From contig DAOUKG010000049.1 in NCBI GenBank assembly GCA_034421575.1, positions 1-64,000 of the forward strand: a stretch of DNA of 64,000 bases. The letters are read 5' to 3'. The notes beneath the pieces were generated by a model. It worked only from the letters and a program-made list of their open reading frames with translations, did no database searches and was not told the DNA's origin. Origin of the DNA: VXLM01 sp034421575. Lineage in GTDB: Bacteria; Chloroflexota; Dehalococcoidia; Lucifugimonadales; VXLM01. The position numbers were made by a program, and so were the translations under genes. Below are positions 50,599 through 59,440 of this stretch, piece after piece (within the stretch, counting starts at the first letter, position 1; each line of letters starts with the position of its first letter).

Positions 50599-50955
50599 CG
50601 TTGCCTCACCTCCGGTTGGAACACTCGAAAGACTTTAGATGGTGTGTGAGAGGTCTGCAAAATCGGTCATGGTGAGTTTGTCGAACCATGAATTGCCCTT
50701 CGACTCTTCGACAAGCTCAGGGGAGCCAGGCTTTCAAGTAACTGCCCTCGGCTAAGTTGGAGCATCACCCTCACCCTAGCCCTCTCCCACGACGGGAGAG
50801 GGGATAAGAGGGCCTTCGACAGGCTCAGGCCGAACGTGCTTCCTCGCAGCCACACGGCAGTTACTGACACCCCGGCACGGCCTCGCGCGCCGGGCGTAAC
50901 GCTACTCAGGGCGAACGGATCATATAGCTCTGTAAGCACCTTCGCACACACCCTC
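50599..50955. other. Intergenic repeats between NHL copies 1 and 2 (empty MITE site)
   Basis: No gene. It includes the CCCTCTCCCACGACGGGAGAGG palindrome (about 50782-50803), family G ends and the GGCAGTTACTGACACCCC core (about 50861). Its two ends match the gap upstream of copy 2: 50599-50815 resembles 52024-52216, and 50917-50943 matches 52239-52265. At 50944-50946 only GCA lies where copy 2's side carries a 161-base family B element. Confidence 0.8.
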
Positions 50956-52023
50956 TTAGAGCGGCGGCTCCTGGTAGTCGCGGTCCTTGTTGTAGACGAC
51001 GACCCTGCTCAACGCGTCAGTGATGAAGATTCGGTCGTGCTCGTCGATGTCGATGCCGACGGGGCGGGAGAACCTGTGTGAGTACTCAAGCGGCGCATCG
51101 TAGCGATTGAGCGTCTTGATGCTCTCGGAATCACGTTCCAGGAGGTACTTTCCCGCCTTTGACAGCTCACGCATGTCTCCGTACAGCGACGCGAGCACCT
51201 CGCCGTCCGGCTCGTAGATCTGCACACGCCTGTTCCCCCAGTCGGTGACGTATACGTCGCCGTCGCTGTCGACTGCCACGCCGGAAGGGTGACTCAGCGA
51301 CGACGCCGACCCGTTCTGCGAGCCGAATGTCATCAGGTGCTCACCGTCAGGGGCGAACTTCTGCACCCGGTGGTTGCCCCAGTCGGCGACGTAGACCGCT
51401 CCCTCGCGGTCTATGGTGATGCCCCAGGGCCGGTTGAACTCTCCCTCGGAATCGCCGACGGCACCCCACGTCTTGAGGTAGTCGCCGTTCTTAGTGAATG
51501 CCTGGACGCGGTTGTTCAGGCTGTCGACGACGTAGAGGTCGTCGTTCGCGTCGAAGGCGATTCCGGTAGGGCCGTTCAACATTCCCGGCTCGGAGCCCTT
51601 CGCCCCCCACCGATCTATGTGCTCACCGCCGGCGTCACGTTCGGGAAACACCACGATCCCGTCCGGATCGAAGCGCGATATCGTGCACTCGTGCTCGTCG
51701 GAGACGAACACGTTGCCGTCAGTTCCCGAGACGGCGATGCCGGCCGGCCAGGTGAACGCGCCACGGGCGAAGTCACCGATGTGGTCCTCGTCAATCGTGG
51801 TCTTGCTGACACGAATGTAAATGTCGTAGCCGAATGACACGATCACCTGATAGCCCCAACCGCGACTGACGACGAAGAGAATGTCGTCGCCGGCGGCGGC
51901 AACGTCGACAGGGTAGCTGTAGCCGCCCGTCCTCCCGAACCTGCTCTGGTTGTGCTCGGCCGTGTGCCGCCCCATGATATGGCTGTAGTGCCACGTTCGG
52001 CCCGCTGCCGTGGTCGTTTTCAT
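50956..52023 (-). CDS. NHL-repeat propeller protein, tandem copy 2
   Basis: A 355-residue protein; the ATG at 52023 gives an N-terminus aligned with its paralogues ('MKTTTAAGRTWHYSH') and has a GAGG site, so the 20-residue extension upstream is rejected. The blades match copies 1 and 3 closely ('FNRPWGITIDREGAVYVADW', 'SGVAVDSDGDVYVTDWGNRR'). The conserved 'EYQEPPL/DYQEPPL' C-terminus is shared by all three. The function is unknown. It follows DUF1800 and DUF1501 genes on the same strand. Confidence 0.88.
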   Translation of the reverse strand: MKTTTAAGRTWHYSHIMGRHTAEHNQSRFGRTGGYSYPVDVAAAGDDILFVVSRGWGYQVIVSFGYDIYIRVSKTTIDEDHIGDFARGAFTWPAGIAVSGTDGNVFVSDEHECTISRFDPDGIVVFPERDAGGEHIDRWGAKGSEPGMLNGPTGIAFDANDDLYVVDSLNNRVQAFTKNGDYLKTWGAVGDSEGEFNRPWGITIDREGAVYVADWGNHRVQKFAPDGEHLMTFGSQNGSASSLSHPSGVAVDSDGDVYVTDWGNRRVQIYEPDGEVLASLYGDMRELSKAGKYLLERDSESIKTLNRYDAPLEYSHRFSRPVGIDIDEHDRIFITDALSRVVVYNKDRDYQEPPL

Positions 52024-52435
52024 CGATGCCTCACCTCCGGTTGGTACACTCGAAAGATTTAGGGGTGTGTGAGAGGTCTGCAATATCGTTCATGGTGAGC
52101 TAATTGCCCTTCGACAAGCTCAGGGGAGCCAGGCTTCCAAGTAACTGCCCTCGCCTAAGTTGGAGCATCTCCCTCACCCTAGCCCTCTCCCACGACGGGA
52201 GAGGGGATAAGAGGCCCTTCGACGGGCTCAGGGCGAACGGATCATATAGCTCTGTAAGCACCTTCTTATACCAATTGGGTGTGACTAGGCCGTATTCTCG
52301 ACTTATCGGACATTCTGGATTCCGGCCCCGTATCGTGGTACGGGGTGACGTTCCTTCGCCGGAATGACGGGTGAGACTTGGCTGTGCATGGCAAATTCAC
52401 GGTGTAGTCAAAACGAAATGGTATTACACACCCTC
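52024..52435. other. Intergenic repeats between NHL copies 2 and 3
   Basis: No gene. It holds the same sequence as the gap upstream of copy 1 (52024-52265), then a family B element (52266-52426) containing palindrome F. These insertions probably break cotranscription of the NHL array. Confidence 0.8.
52266..52426. mobile_element. MITE-like element, family B, with known empty site
   Basis: A 161-bp unit, ends TTATACCAATT (52266-52276) and AAATGGTATTA (52416-52426). It carries GTGTGACTAGGCCGTATTCTCG at the left, palindrome F (52325-52344), CGCCGGAATGACGGGTGAG and AATTCACGGTGTAGTCAAAACG at the right. The paralogous gap near 50944 lacks exactly this unit: CACCTTC and CACACCCTCTTAGAG are joined there through GCA. 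A second full copy is at 59591-59723. Confidence 0.8.
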
Positions 52436-53500
52436 TTAGAGCGGCGGCTCCTGGTAGTCGCGGTCCTTTGTGTAGACCACGAGTCGGCCCATGGCGTCCG
52501 TCACGATGACGCGGTCCTGATCGTCGACTTCGATGCCAACCGGTCTGGAGAACTTGTTGAGGTACGCCGTCGGCGCGTCGAACTGGTTGAGCCGCTTGAT
52601 GCTCTCCGGGTCGCGCGCCAGAGCGTACTGCCCGGCCTTGGACAGCTCGCTCATATCTCCGTACAGCGCCGCAATCACGTCGCCGTCCGGCTCGTAGATC
52701 TGCACGCGGCGGTTGCCCCAGTCTGTGACGTAGACGTCTCCGTCGCTGTCGACGGCAACCCCGGCAGGGTGACTCAGCGACGATGTCGACCCGTTCATCG
52801 ATCCGTATGTCCTGAGGTGTTCTCCATCGGGACTGAACTTCTGCACGCGGTGGTTGCCCCAGTCGGCGACATAGACCGCCCCTTCGCGGTCGATGGTGAT
52901 GCCCCAAGGCCTGTTGAACTCTCCCTCACCGTCGCCGGAAGCGCCCCACGTCCTGAGAAAGTCGCCACTCTTGGTGAAGACCTGAACGCGGTTGTTCAGG
53001 CTGTCGACGACGTAGAGGTCGTCATTGGCGTCGAACGCGATTCCGGCGGGGCCGTTCAGCATTCCCGGCTCGGAACCCCTCGTGCCCCAACGGTCGAAGT
53101 ACTCGCCGTCCGGGTCGCGCTCGCAGAACGTCTGGATGGCGTTAGGGTCGAAGAGTGAAATGTTGCACTCGTACTCGTCGGAGGCGAATACGCTGCCGTC
53201 GGTCTTCGAGACGGCGATCCCCACCGGCCAGGTGAAGCCACCGCGAGCGAAGTCGCCGATGTGATCTTCGTCAATCGTCGTCTTGCCGATCCGGGTGAAT
53301 ACGTCGAAGTCGTACGACACGTTCGGGAATCCGTAGCCGCGACTGATGACGAAGAGAATGTCGTCGCCCGCCGCAGTGACGTCCACCGGGAAGCCGTAGC
53401 CGCCCGTCCTGCCGAACTTGCTCTGGTTGTGCTCGGCCGTCTGACGCCCCAGGTTGTGGCTGTAGTGCCACGTCCTGCCCGCTGCCGTGGTCGTAATCAT
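52436..53500 (-). CDS. NHL-repeat propeller protein, tandem copy 3
   Basis: A 354-residue NHL protein, first of the three in transcription order, 35 bases after the DUF1501 stop and therefore the copy most likely to be in the DUF1800-DUF1501 operon. N-terminus 'MITTTAAGRTWHYSHNLGRQ', blades like 'FNRPWGITIDREGAVYVADW', and the C-terminal 'DYQEPPL'. No signal peptide. Cytoplasmic beta-propeller with unknown ligand. Confidence 0.88.
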   Translation of the reverse strand: MITTTAAGRTWHYSHNLGRQTAEHNQSKFGRTGGYGFPVDVTAAGDDILFVISRGYGFPNVSYDFDVFTRIGKTTIDEDHIGDFARGGFTWPVGIAVSKTDGSVFASDEYECNISLFDPNAIQTFCERDPDGEYFDRWGTRGSEPGMLNGPAGIAFDANDDLYVVDSLNNRVQVFTKSGDFLRTWGASGDGEGEFNRPWGITIDREGAVYVADWGNHRVQKFSPDGEHLRTYGSMNGSTSSLSHPAGVAVDSDGDVYVTDWGNRRVQIYEPDGDVIAALYGDMSELSKAGQYALARDPESIKRLNQFDAPTAYLNKFSRPVGIEVDDQDRVIVTDAMGRLVVYTKDRDYQEPPL

Positions 53501-53535
53501 CGCGGTCTCCTGCGAAAGTGCGGAAAGCCCACGCG

Positions 53536-54669
53536 CTAGTTCTTGAAGATCGGCGGGCGCTCGAACTCGCCGCCCACGATCTCGCGTTCGTCGATGCCCA
53601 TCCAGTCGTCGAGGATGGCGGCGTACGGGCCGCGGAAGTCCATGCCCGGCGCGAGATCGCCCTCAACCAGCTTGTCCGCCTCGATGCTGGGGTACTCGCC
53701 GTACTGTCCGCCATTGACGTTCGGACCGATGACGAATGCCACGCCTCCAGCCCCGTGGTCGGTGCCGCCGCCGTTTTCGCGGACGCGACGCCCGAACTCG
53801 GAGAAGACCAGCATCGTCACGTTGTCCGCCGCGTCGTGGGCATTCAGGTCGTCCCAGAAGTCCGCTATGGCGCCCGACACCTCACTCCAGAGGCGGGGAT
53901 GGTTGACGCCCTGGGCGGCGTGTGTGTCGAACCCGCCGAACTCGGTGTAGAGGATGCGCGACCCTATGTCGGCCATGTGGATCATGGCAACGTCCCGGAG
54001 CCTCTGAGCGACGGTGTTGGACGCGTACTCGACCTGGGACGCGTACTTCTTGGGAGCGACCGCTATCTGGTCGGCGCCGTTGAGCGCGTCCATGCCTGTC
54101 TTGGCGATGTACTCGGCAACCGGGCCGCGACCGATGGCCGGCGCGTACATCTTGGCAAAGCGGTCGAGCATCTGCGCGCGAATCTCCGCCCTCTCGACGG
54201 AGGTGAGCATGCCGTAGGTGTCGATGTTCGCCACCGAGGCGGCGGAAACTCCGTCCGCAACCAGCGCCCTCGGCAGCCCCTGGCCGACGTTGACGGTGGT
54301 GACGGGGTTCTCCCCGTTCGGGTCGATCTGGCGGGTGGCCTTGCCGAGCCAGCCCTGGGAGGCGAACTCGTCCGGCTCCGCCGTGTGCCAGATGTCCATG
54401 CAGCGGAAGTGCGACCGGTTGGAGCCGGCCCATCCGACGCCGTGCAGGACGGCAACCTCGCCGCGAGAGTACATATCGTGCAGGGGACCCATCGAAGGGT
54501 TGAATGCTACATGGTCATCGAGCTTCAACAGGTCATCTTCGGCCAACTGGAGGAGCGGACGGTTATCGAAGTAGTGGGGATTGGCGAAGGGCACGACCGT
54601 GTTCATGTAATCGTTCCCGCCGCTCAACTGCAGCACGACCAGGACGGGGTCTTTGCTCGTGGTTGTCAT
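53536..54669 (-). CDS. DUF1501 family protein
   Basis: A 377-residue DUF1501 (PF07394) protein: 'VLVVLQLSGGNDYMNTVVPF' near the N-terminus, 'VAVLHGVGWAGSNRSHFRCMDIW' (about 70-92), 'FGGFDTHAAQG' (about 230) and 'MLVFSEFGRRVRENGGGTDHGAGGVAFVIG' toward the end, the alkaline-phosphatase-like motifs (SEFGR, DHG) of the family. The ATG at 54669 is chosen because the family sequence starts there. Many homologues carry a Tat signal; this does not. It follows DUF1800 by 58 bases. Confidence 0.9.
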   Translation of the reverse strand: MTTTSKDPVLVVLQLSGGNDYMNTVVPFANPHYFDNRPLLQLAEDDLLKLDDHVAFNPSMGPLHDMYSRGEVAVLHGVGWAGSNRSHFRCMDIWHTAEPDEFASQGWLGKATRQIDPNGENPVTTVNVGQGLPRALVADGVSAASVANIDTYGMLTSVERAEIRAQMLDRFAKMYAPAIGRGPVAEYIAKTGMDALNGADQIAVAPKKYASQVEYASNTVAQRLRDVAMIHMADIGSRILYTEFGGFDTHAAQGVNHPRLWSEVSGAIADFWDDLNAHDAADNVTMLVFSEFGRRVRENGGGTDHGAGGVAFVIGPNVNGGQYGEYPSIEADKLVEGDLAPGMDFRGPYAAILDDWMGIDEREIVGGEFERPPIFKN

Positions 54670-54727
54670 CACACACCTTTTCCTTTCGTTCAGCTTGTGC
54701 TGATCAGCGTGAGGCTTCCTTGGGCCG

Positions 54728-56134
54728 TCAACCGAATTGGTACTCCTTGGTACCCGCAATGAGGGCGAGCATGTCCGCCACTCTCTCCGAGAACCCATCG
54801 AATTCGCCGTTTTCTCCATATACGATAGGGCCGCCATTCTCCGCCTGCGACACCAACTGCCCGTATGTCTCGTCGTCGACCGAGTCGAGTCCCATTTCAA
54901 AGAGACAGCGGTCGACGAATGCGTTGGTGGTCATCGTCCCGCCGTTGTTGCCGACGCGCCTGGCCATCGCGCGAACACCCGGCGATGTCGTGTCTCGAAG
55001 TCGTTCGGCAACGAAGTTGACCCGGTTGATAAGGGCCCCGCTGTTGATCCACTCGCCGCCCGTGTGCCAGCCCTCGACCGTGGGCGGATTCAAGAGGTCC
55101 TGCCCCATCGTGCCCGGTTCGAGCGCGAGCAGTCCCCAATTGGGGTTGGGGCCGTTGTACGACTCGGTCATCTTGAGGGTTGAGGCAACGATCTCGGCGG
55201 GGTTCTTCACCTTCTTGTACATGGCCTCTTTGAAGAAGTCGGAGTTGAACAGGGTCCGCAGCACGGGCCTCATCTCCAGGTCCGAATTGATGAAGACCTC
55301 ACAGAGCATGTCTATGGCCTCGGGGTTCTTGGGCCGCTCGTTCGGCCACTTGGGCACTTCCGGCTCGTCCTCCACGAAGAAGCTGTACATGTGGCGCATG
55401 ATGAACCGCGCGCACGCCGGCTGGCGGACGACGATGTCGATGATGTCCTCGCCGTTGAAGTTGCCGTTGAACCCCATGAACGTCTTCTCGTTCTCGTCAT
55501 GGTCCTCCGCCCGGTAGTCGAACCGCCACGACTCCGGGGGGTAGGCCAGACCGCGAGACTTACCCGTGAACGTCCAGCCGGTGAACGCCCTCGCGCACTC
55601 GTAGACATCCTTCTCCGTGTAGTAGCCGACACCGAGCGAGAACAGCTCCAGGAGCTCGCGTCCCCAGTTCTCGTTCGGGGCGCGCTTGTGGTTGTCCTGG
55701 TTGTCGAGCCAGTAGATCATTCCCGGATCGCGTGCGAGCTGCACCAGCAGGTCGCGGAAGTTGCCGAGACCGTGACGGCGGAACATGACGATCTGGTCGT
55801 GCATGGTGTTCGCCGTCTCCACCTTGTCAAGCCCGGTGGCGAAGACGTGGTGCCAGAAGAGCGACACCTTCTCCTGGAGCGCGCGCGGCGAATTGACCAT
55901 GCGGTACAGCCAGTTCATCTGCGCGTGCTCGGCGGCGGTGATGTACTCGGTCATCGGAAGGTAGCGGAAGAGCAGGGCCTCGTCGATGTCGGGTTCCGCC
56001 TCGGGGGACAGGAGCCTCTCGACGGTTGCCTCGTAACCCTGCTCGACGAGGTGTTCCAACTCATCGTGAGTGGCCCCGAAACCGGCCCGCCGCATGAGGT
56101 GGGCCATCAGTGCGACTTCTTGTCGATCAGCCAT
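54728..56134 (-). CDS. DUF1800 family protein 2
   Basis: A 468-residue DUF1800 protein, paralogue of the gene at 10754: 'ALMAHLMRRAGFGATHDEL', 'KVSLFWHHVFATG', 'NENWGRELLELFSLGVGYYTEKDV', 'ARAFTGWTF', 'PTVEGWHTGGEWINSG'. The ATG at 56134 follows AGGAGG. It heads an operon with DUF1501 and at least one NHL gene. The promoter at 56209-56237 overlaps a perfect palindrome, so it is probably controlled by a dimeric repressor. Biochemical role unknown. Confidence 0.9.
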   Translation of the reverse strand: MADRQEVALMAHLMRRAGFGATHDELEHLVEQGYEATVERLLSPEAEPDIDEALLFRYLPMTEYITAAEHAQMNWLYRMVNSPRALQEKVSLFWHHVFATGLDKVETANTMHDQIVMFRRHGLGNFRDLLVQLARDPGMIYWLDNQDNHKRAPNENWGRELLELFSLGVGYYTEKDVYECARAFTGWTFTGKSRGLAYPPESWRFDYRAEDHDENEKTFMGFNGNFNGEDIIDIVVRQPACARFIMRHMYSFFVEDEPEVPKWPNERPKNPEAIDMLCEVFINSDLEMRPVLRTLFNSDFFKEAMYKKVKNPAEIVASTLKMTESYNGPNPNWGLLALEPGTMGQDLLNPPTVEGWHTGGEWINSGALINRVNFVAERLRDTTSPGVRAMARRVGNNGGTMTTNAFVDRCLFEMGLDSVDDETYGQLVSQAENGGPIVYGENGEFDGFSERVADMLALIAGTKEYQFG

Positions 56135-56663
56135 CGTTTGCGCCTCCTGAAGGGTGCTATCCGAGCGATGTTCGCCAACCGCGCATACGCCTTCTATTTT
56201 GGACAAAGATTGTACCGACTCTAGTCAACCTACTCAATACCATACTGGTATTGAGTAACGCAATCCGTGTTTGAGGGTGATTTTCGGGCAGATCCGGAGA
56301 TCGTTTGTGGTGAGCTTGCCGAACCATGAACGGCGCTGCCGCCCTTCTGCAGGCTCAGAGTCTACCCTGTACTCTCCGATAGGGGGCGGAAGTCCAGTAG
56401 TCGGGGTAGTGGATCAGGGCAATCGCATTTCACACAGGGTCGGGCGTTGAGGGGCCTCCCAACCCACCTCTCTGGACTCCGGCTCCGTATCGTGGTACGG
56501 GGTGACGTTCCTTCGCCGGAGTGACGATTGCTGGTGTTCCTATCAACTCTACATGCTATTGCCCTAGGAGCCTGTCGAAAGCAGATTCTCTTTCCGCGCT
56601 CTCTGGACTACAATATCAGGGGTTCGTTCACACTCATCCCCACACAGGCAAGCCCCATATCGC
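56135..56663. other. Intergenic control region and repeats
   Basis: No gene. The left third holds the DUF1800 promoter and a 27-bp palindrome (56231-56257). The rest contains family G-like fragments (about 56340-56356), palindrome F (56483-56502) with a CGCCGGAGTGACG tail, and about 100 bases directly before gatB in which I see no clear promoter. Confidence 0.7.
56209..56257 (-). promoter_or_regulatory. DUF1800 operon promoter with 27-bp palindromic operator
   Basis: On the minus strand, -35 TTGAGT (56237-56232) and -10 TACAAT (56214-56209) are separated by 17 bases, giving a start near 56202. The -35 lies within a perfect dyad, TACTCAATACCA (56231-56242) and TGGTATTGAGTA (56246-56257) around TAC. 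A dimeric protein on this site would block RNA polymerase. No regulator gene is adjacent. Confidence 0.65.
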
Positions 56664-58151
56664 ATGGACTACGAAGTCGTCATCGGTCTTGAGGTCCACA
56701 GCCAGCTGCTGACGCGGAGCAAGATGTTCTGTGGGTGTGCGGCGTCGTACCAGGACGCGGCCCCAAACACGATGGTGTGTGAAGTCTGCATGGGGATGCC
56801 GGGCGTCCTGCCCACCATCAACCGCCGGGCGGTGGAGATCGTCATCGCGACGGGGTTGGCCCTCGACTGCACGGTGTCCGGGTTGACGAAGTTCGACCGG
56901 AAGAACTACCCGTATCCCGACCTCATGAAGGGGTACCAGATTTCGCAGTTCGACCAGCCAGTCGCGAAGGACGGCAAGTTGACGGTCGACGTGGACGGCA
57001 CGGAGCGCACGATTCGGATCAATCGCGTCCACCTCGAAGAAGACGTGGCCAAGCTGTCGCACCACACAGGATACGGGGGAGAGCGCTACAGCCTGCTGGA
57101 CATAAACCGCGCGGGCGTCCCCCTGATGGAGACCGTCAGCGAGCCGGACATGCGCTCGGCCGAAGAGGCCCGCGCCTACCTCACGTCGCTGCACTCGATT
57201 CTCCGGTATATCGGCGCGAGCACGGCGAACATGGAAGAGGGCAGCTTCCGCTGCGACGCGAACATCAGCGTCCGTCCGGCGGGAGCGACAGAGCTTGGCC
57301 CGAAGGTCGAGGTCAAGAACATGAACAGCTTCCGGTCGGTCTTCGGCGCGCTCACGTACGAGGCCGACAGGCAGACCCGACTCGCCCGCCGTGGCGAACG
57401 CATTGTCCAGGAGACTCGCGGCTGGGTCGAGGAGAAGAGCATTACGGTATCCCAGCGTGTCAAGGAAGGCTCGTCGGACTATCGCTACTTCCCGGAACCC
57501 GACCTGCCGCCGTTCGTGATCGACCGAGACTGGGTCGATCATGTGAAGGGCGATCTGCCGGAGCTTCCGCGAACTCGGAAGGCGCGTTTCATGGAGGAAC
57601 TCGGCCTCTCGTCATACGACGCGGGACTCCTGACGGCTGAGAAGGCCACGGCGGACTATTTCGACTCGGTGATCGCAGTCCGGTCCGTCGAGGGCGATGC
57701 ACTCTCACGGCTGGCAAAGTCCGCGAGCAACTGGATGCTCGGCGAGCTTACGAGGCTGATGAAGGAGACCGACACCGAGATTGACGACATTCGAGTCCGT
57801 CCGGGCCAACTGGTCGAACTGATCGACATGACAGAGGAAGGGAAGCTCAGCTCCAACCTGGCGAAGGACGTCTTCGTCCGGATGTACGAGACGGGACGCG
57901 GCCCGGCTGAGATCGCCGAAGAGGCCGGGCTCGTGCAGGTGAGCGACGTCGACCAGGTTGCCTCCGCCGTGGATGCGGCTATCGCCGGGAATCCCCAGGC
58001 GGTCGCCGACTACATGGAGGGGAAGAACAAGGCAATCGGCTTCCTCGTGGGACAGGTGATGAAGGAGACTCGCGGAAAGGCCAATCCGCGCATGGCGTCG
58101 TCGCTGGTGAAGGAAAAGCTCGACGAGATGAGGCAGGCGGTGCCGAGTTGA
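56664..58151 (+). CDS. gatB: Asp-tRNA(Asn)/Glu-tRNA(Gln) amidotransferase subunit B
   Basis: A 495-residue GatB, full length. 'YEVVIGLEVHSQLLTRSKMFCGC' begins the cradle domain; also 'CMGMPGVLPTINRRAVE', 'RKNYPYPDLMKGYQISQFDQP', 'HLEEDVAKLSH', 'DINRAGVPLMETVSEPDM' and the 'RCDANISV' strand. The C-terminal YqeY-like helical tail (about 330-495) binds tRNA. With GatA and GatC (not in this window) it transamidates misacylated tRNA. Its TGA overlaps the TTG of the YvcK gene, coupling the two. Confidence 0.96.
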   Translation: MDYEVVIGLEVHSQLLTRSKMFCGCAASYQDAAPNTMVCEVCMGMPGVLPTINRRAVEIVIATGLALDCTVSGLTKFDRKNYPYPDLMKGYQISQFDQPVAKDGKLTVDVDGTERTIRINRVHLEEDVAKLSHHTGYGGERYSLLDINRAGVPLMETVSEPDMRSAEEARAYLTSLHSILRYIGASTANMEEGSFRCDANISVRPAGATELGPKVEVKNMNSFRSVFGALTYEADRQTRLARRGERIVQETRGWVEEKSITVSQRVKEGSSDYRYFPEPDLPPFVIDRDWVDHVKGDLPELPRTRKARFMEELGLSSYDAGLLTAEKATADYFDSVIAVRSVEGDALSRLAKSASNWMLGELTRLMKETDTEIDDIRVRPGQLVELIDMTEEGKLSSNLAKDVFVRMYETGRGPAEIAEEAGLVQVSDVDQVASAVDAAIAGNPQAVADYMEGKNKAIGFLVGQVMKETRGKANPRMASSLVKEKLDEMRQAVPS

Positions 58152-59440
58152 GGGCAAGCAACGGGTCGGGTCGTACGGGTCGCGGCAGTTGGGAGACCTT
58201 CCTGAAGTTCGCCTACGCCGGCCTGGGCGTCAAACGGTGGTTATTCCTGTGGTCTGCGGGAGTCGGAATTATCGCCATCGGCCTGGCGTTCGTCTCCAAG
58301 AACGTCTTTGACATCTACCTGCCCAACTTCCTGCCGTGGTACCTTGAGGGCGTGCTCCTCGGAGGAGTGGGAGTTGTCGCGGTGGTCGTGTCCGTCTACG
58401 GCCTGTACCGCTCGGTTGGGCACCTCGTCCTGGCCACGTCAGGAATCGACTCCCTGGCCGACACGCTGTACAACCGGCGCTACCGCTCGCGAGGTCCGCG
58501 AATCGTCACGATCGGCGGCGGCACCGGCATGTCGGTGCTGCTCCGCGGACTCAAGGAACACACCGACAACATCAGCGCCATCGTGACGGTGGGTGACGAT
58601 GGCGGAAGCTCAGGACGGCTGCGGGAAAACCTGGGAGTCCTTCCACCGGGCGACTTTCGAAACTGCCTGATAGCGCTCTCCGACGACGAGACCCTTGTCC
58701 GAGACCTGTTCCAGTACCGGTTCGACCGTGGAGAGGGTCTGGAGGGCCACAGCTTCGGCAACCTCTTCATAGCCGCAATGACCGAGATCACCGGCAATTT
58801 CGAGGCTGCGTTGGAGGAGTCCAGCCGGGTGCTCGCAGTGCACGGCAGAGTCATACCGGCCACGAACGAGAGCCTGCATCTATCCGCCAGACTCTTCGAT
58901 GGCAAGGTTATCGACGGAGAGTCGAACTTCGAAGGCAACCGCGTCCTCATCAAGGAGCTGATGGTGCGTCCCAAGGATGCGACGGCCGTGCCGGCCGCCA
59001 TCGACGCGATACGCGACGCCGAGATGATCGTGATAGGTCCAGGCAGCCTGTACACCAGCATTCTTCCCAACCTGCTTGTGAATGGAATCGCACAGGCGGT
59101 GGTGGACTCCGATGCCCGAAAGCTCTACGTCTGCAACGTCGCCACGGAGAGCGGCGAGACCATCGGATACACCGTGGCAGATCACCTTTCCGCCCTCCAA
59201 CAGCATACAAGCGATGAGATCGTGGACTACGTCATCGCCAACAGCGGCATTGCCGAGCTGGGCCCGCCCTTCAAGGGCCGTCTTGTGGAGCAGGATGGAA
59301 GGGATGTCGAGCACGCCAGGATTGTCACCGCCGACCTGATAGATGCGACTTTTCCCGTTCGACACGACGCGGGTAAGCTAGCGGACTGCATCCTCGGGGT
59401 GTATCATAGAGGGGTTCCTGAAGCTGAAGCGGTTAGGTAG
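58148..59440 (+). CDS. YvcK/CofD-like protein with N-terminal membrane anchor
   Basis: A 430-residue protein: two hydrophobic helices at about 30-52 and 60-85, then the YvcK/CofD-like Rossmann domain from about 115, 'RIVTIGGGTGMSVLLRGL', 'VTVGDDGGSSGRLR', 'LPPGDFRNCLIALS', 'HSFGNLFIAAMT', 'VIGPGSLYTSILPNLLV'. YvcK (GlmR) binds UDP-GlcNAc and steers cell-wall precursor flux. The extra membrane anchor is a lineage variant. It starts at TTG overlapping gatB's stop. Confidence 0.88.
   Translation: MRASNGSGRTGRGSWETFLKFAYAGLGVKRWLFLWSAGVGIIAIGLAFVSKNVFDIYLPNFLPWYLEGVLLGGVGVVAVVVSVYGLYRSVGHLVLATSGIDSLADTLYNRRYRSRGPRIVTIGGGTGMSVLLRGLKEHTDNISAIVTVGDDGGSSGRLRENLGVLPPGDFRNCLIALSDDETLVRDLFQYRFDRGEGLEGHSFGNLFIAAMTEITGNFEAALEESSRVLAVHGRVIPATNESLHLSARLFDGKVIDGESNFEGNRVLIKELMVRPKDATAVPAAIDAIRDAEMIVIGPGSLYTSILPNLLVNGIAQAVVDSDARKLYVCNVATESGETIGYTVADHLSALQQHTSDEIVDYVIANSGIAELGPPFKGRLVEQDGRDVEHARIVTADLIDATFPVRHDAGKLADCILGVYHRGVPEAEAVR

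Noticed and set aside
54670..54900. N-terminal extension of the DUF1501 protein
   Set aside because: It runs into the 3' end of the DUF1800 gene; family sequence begins just after the ATG at 54669.
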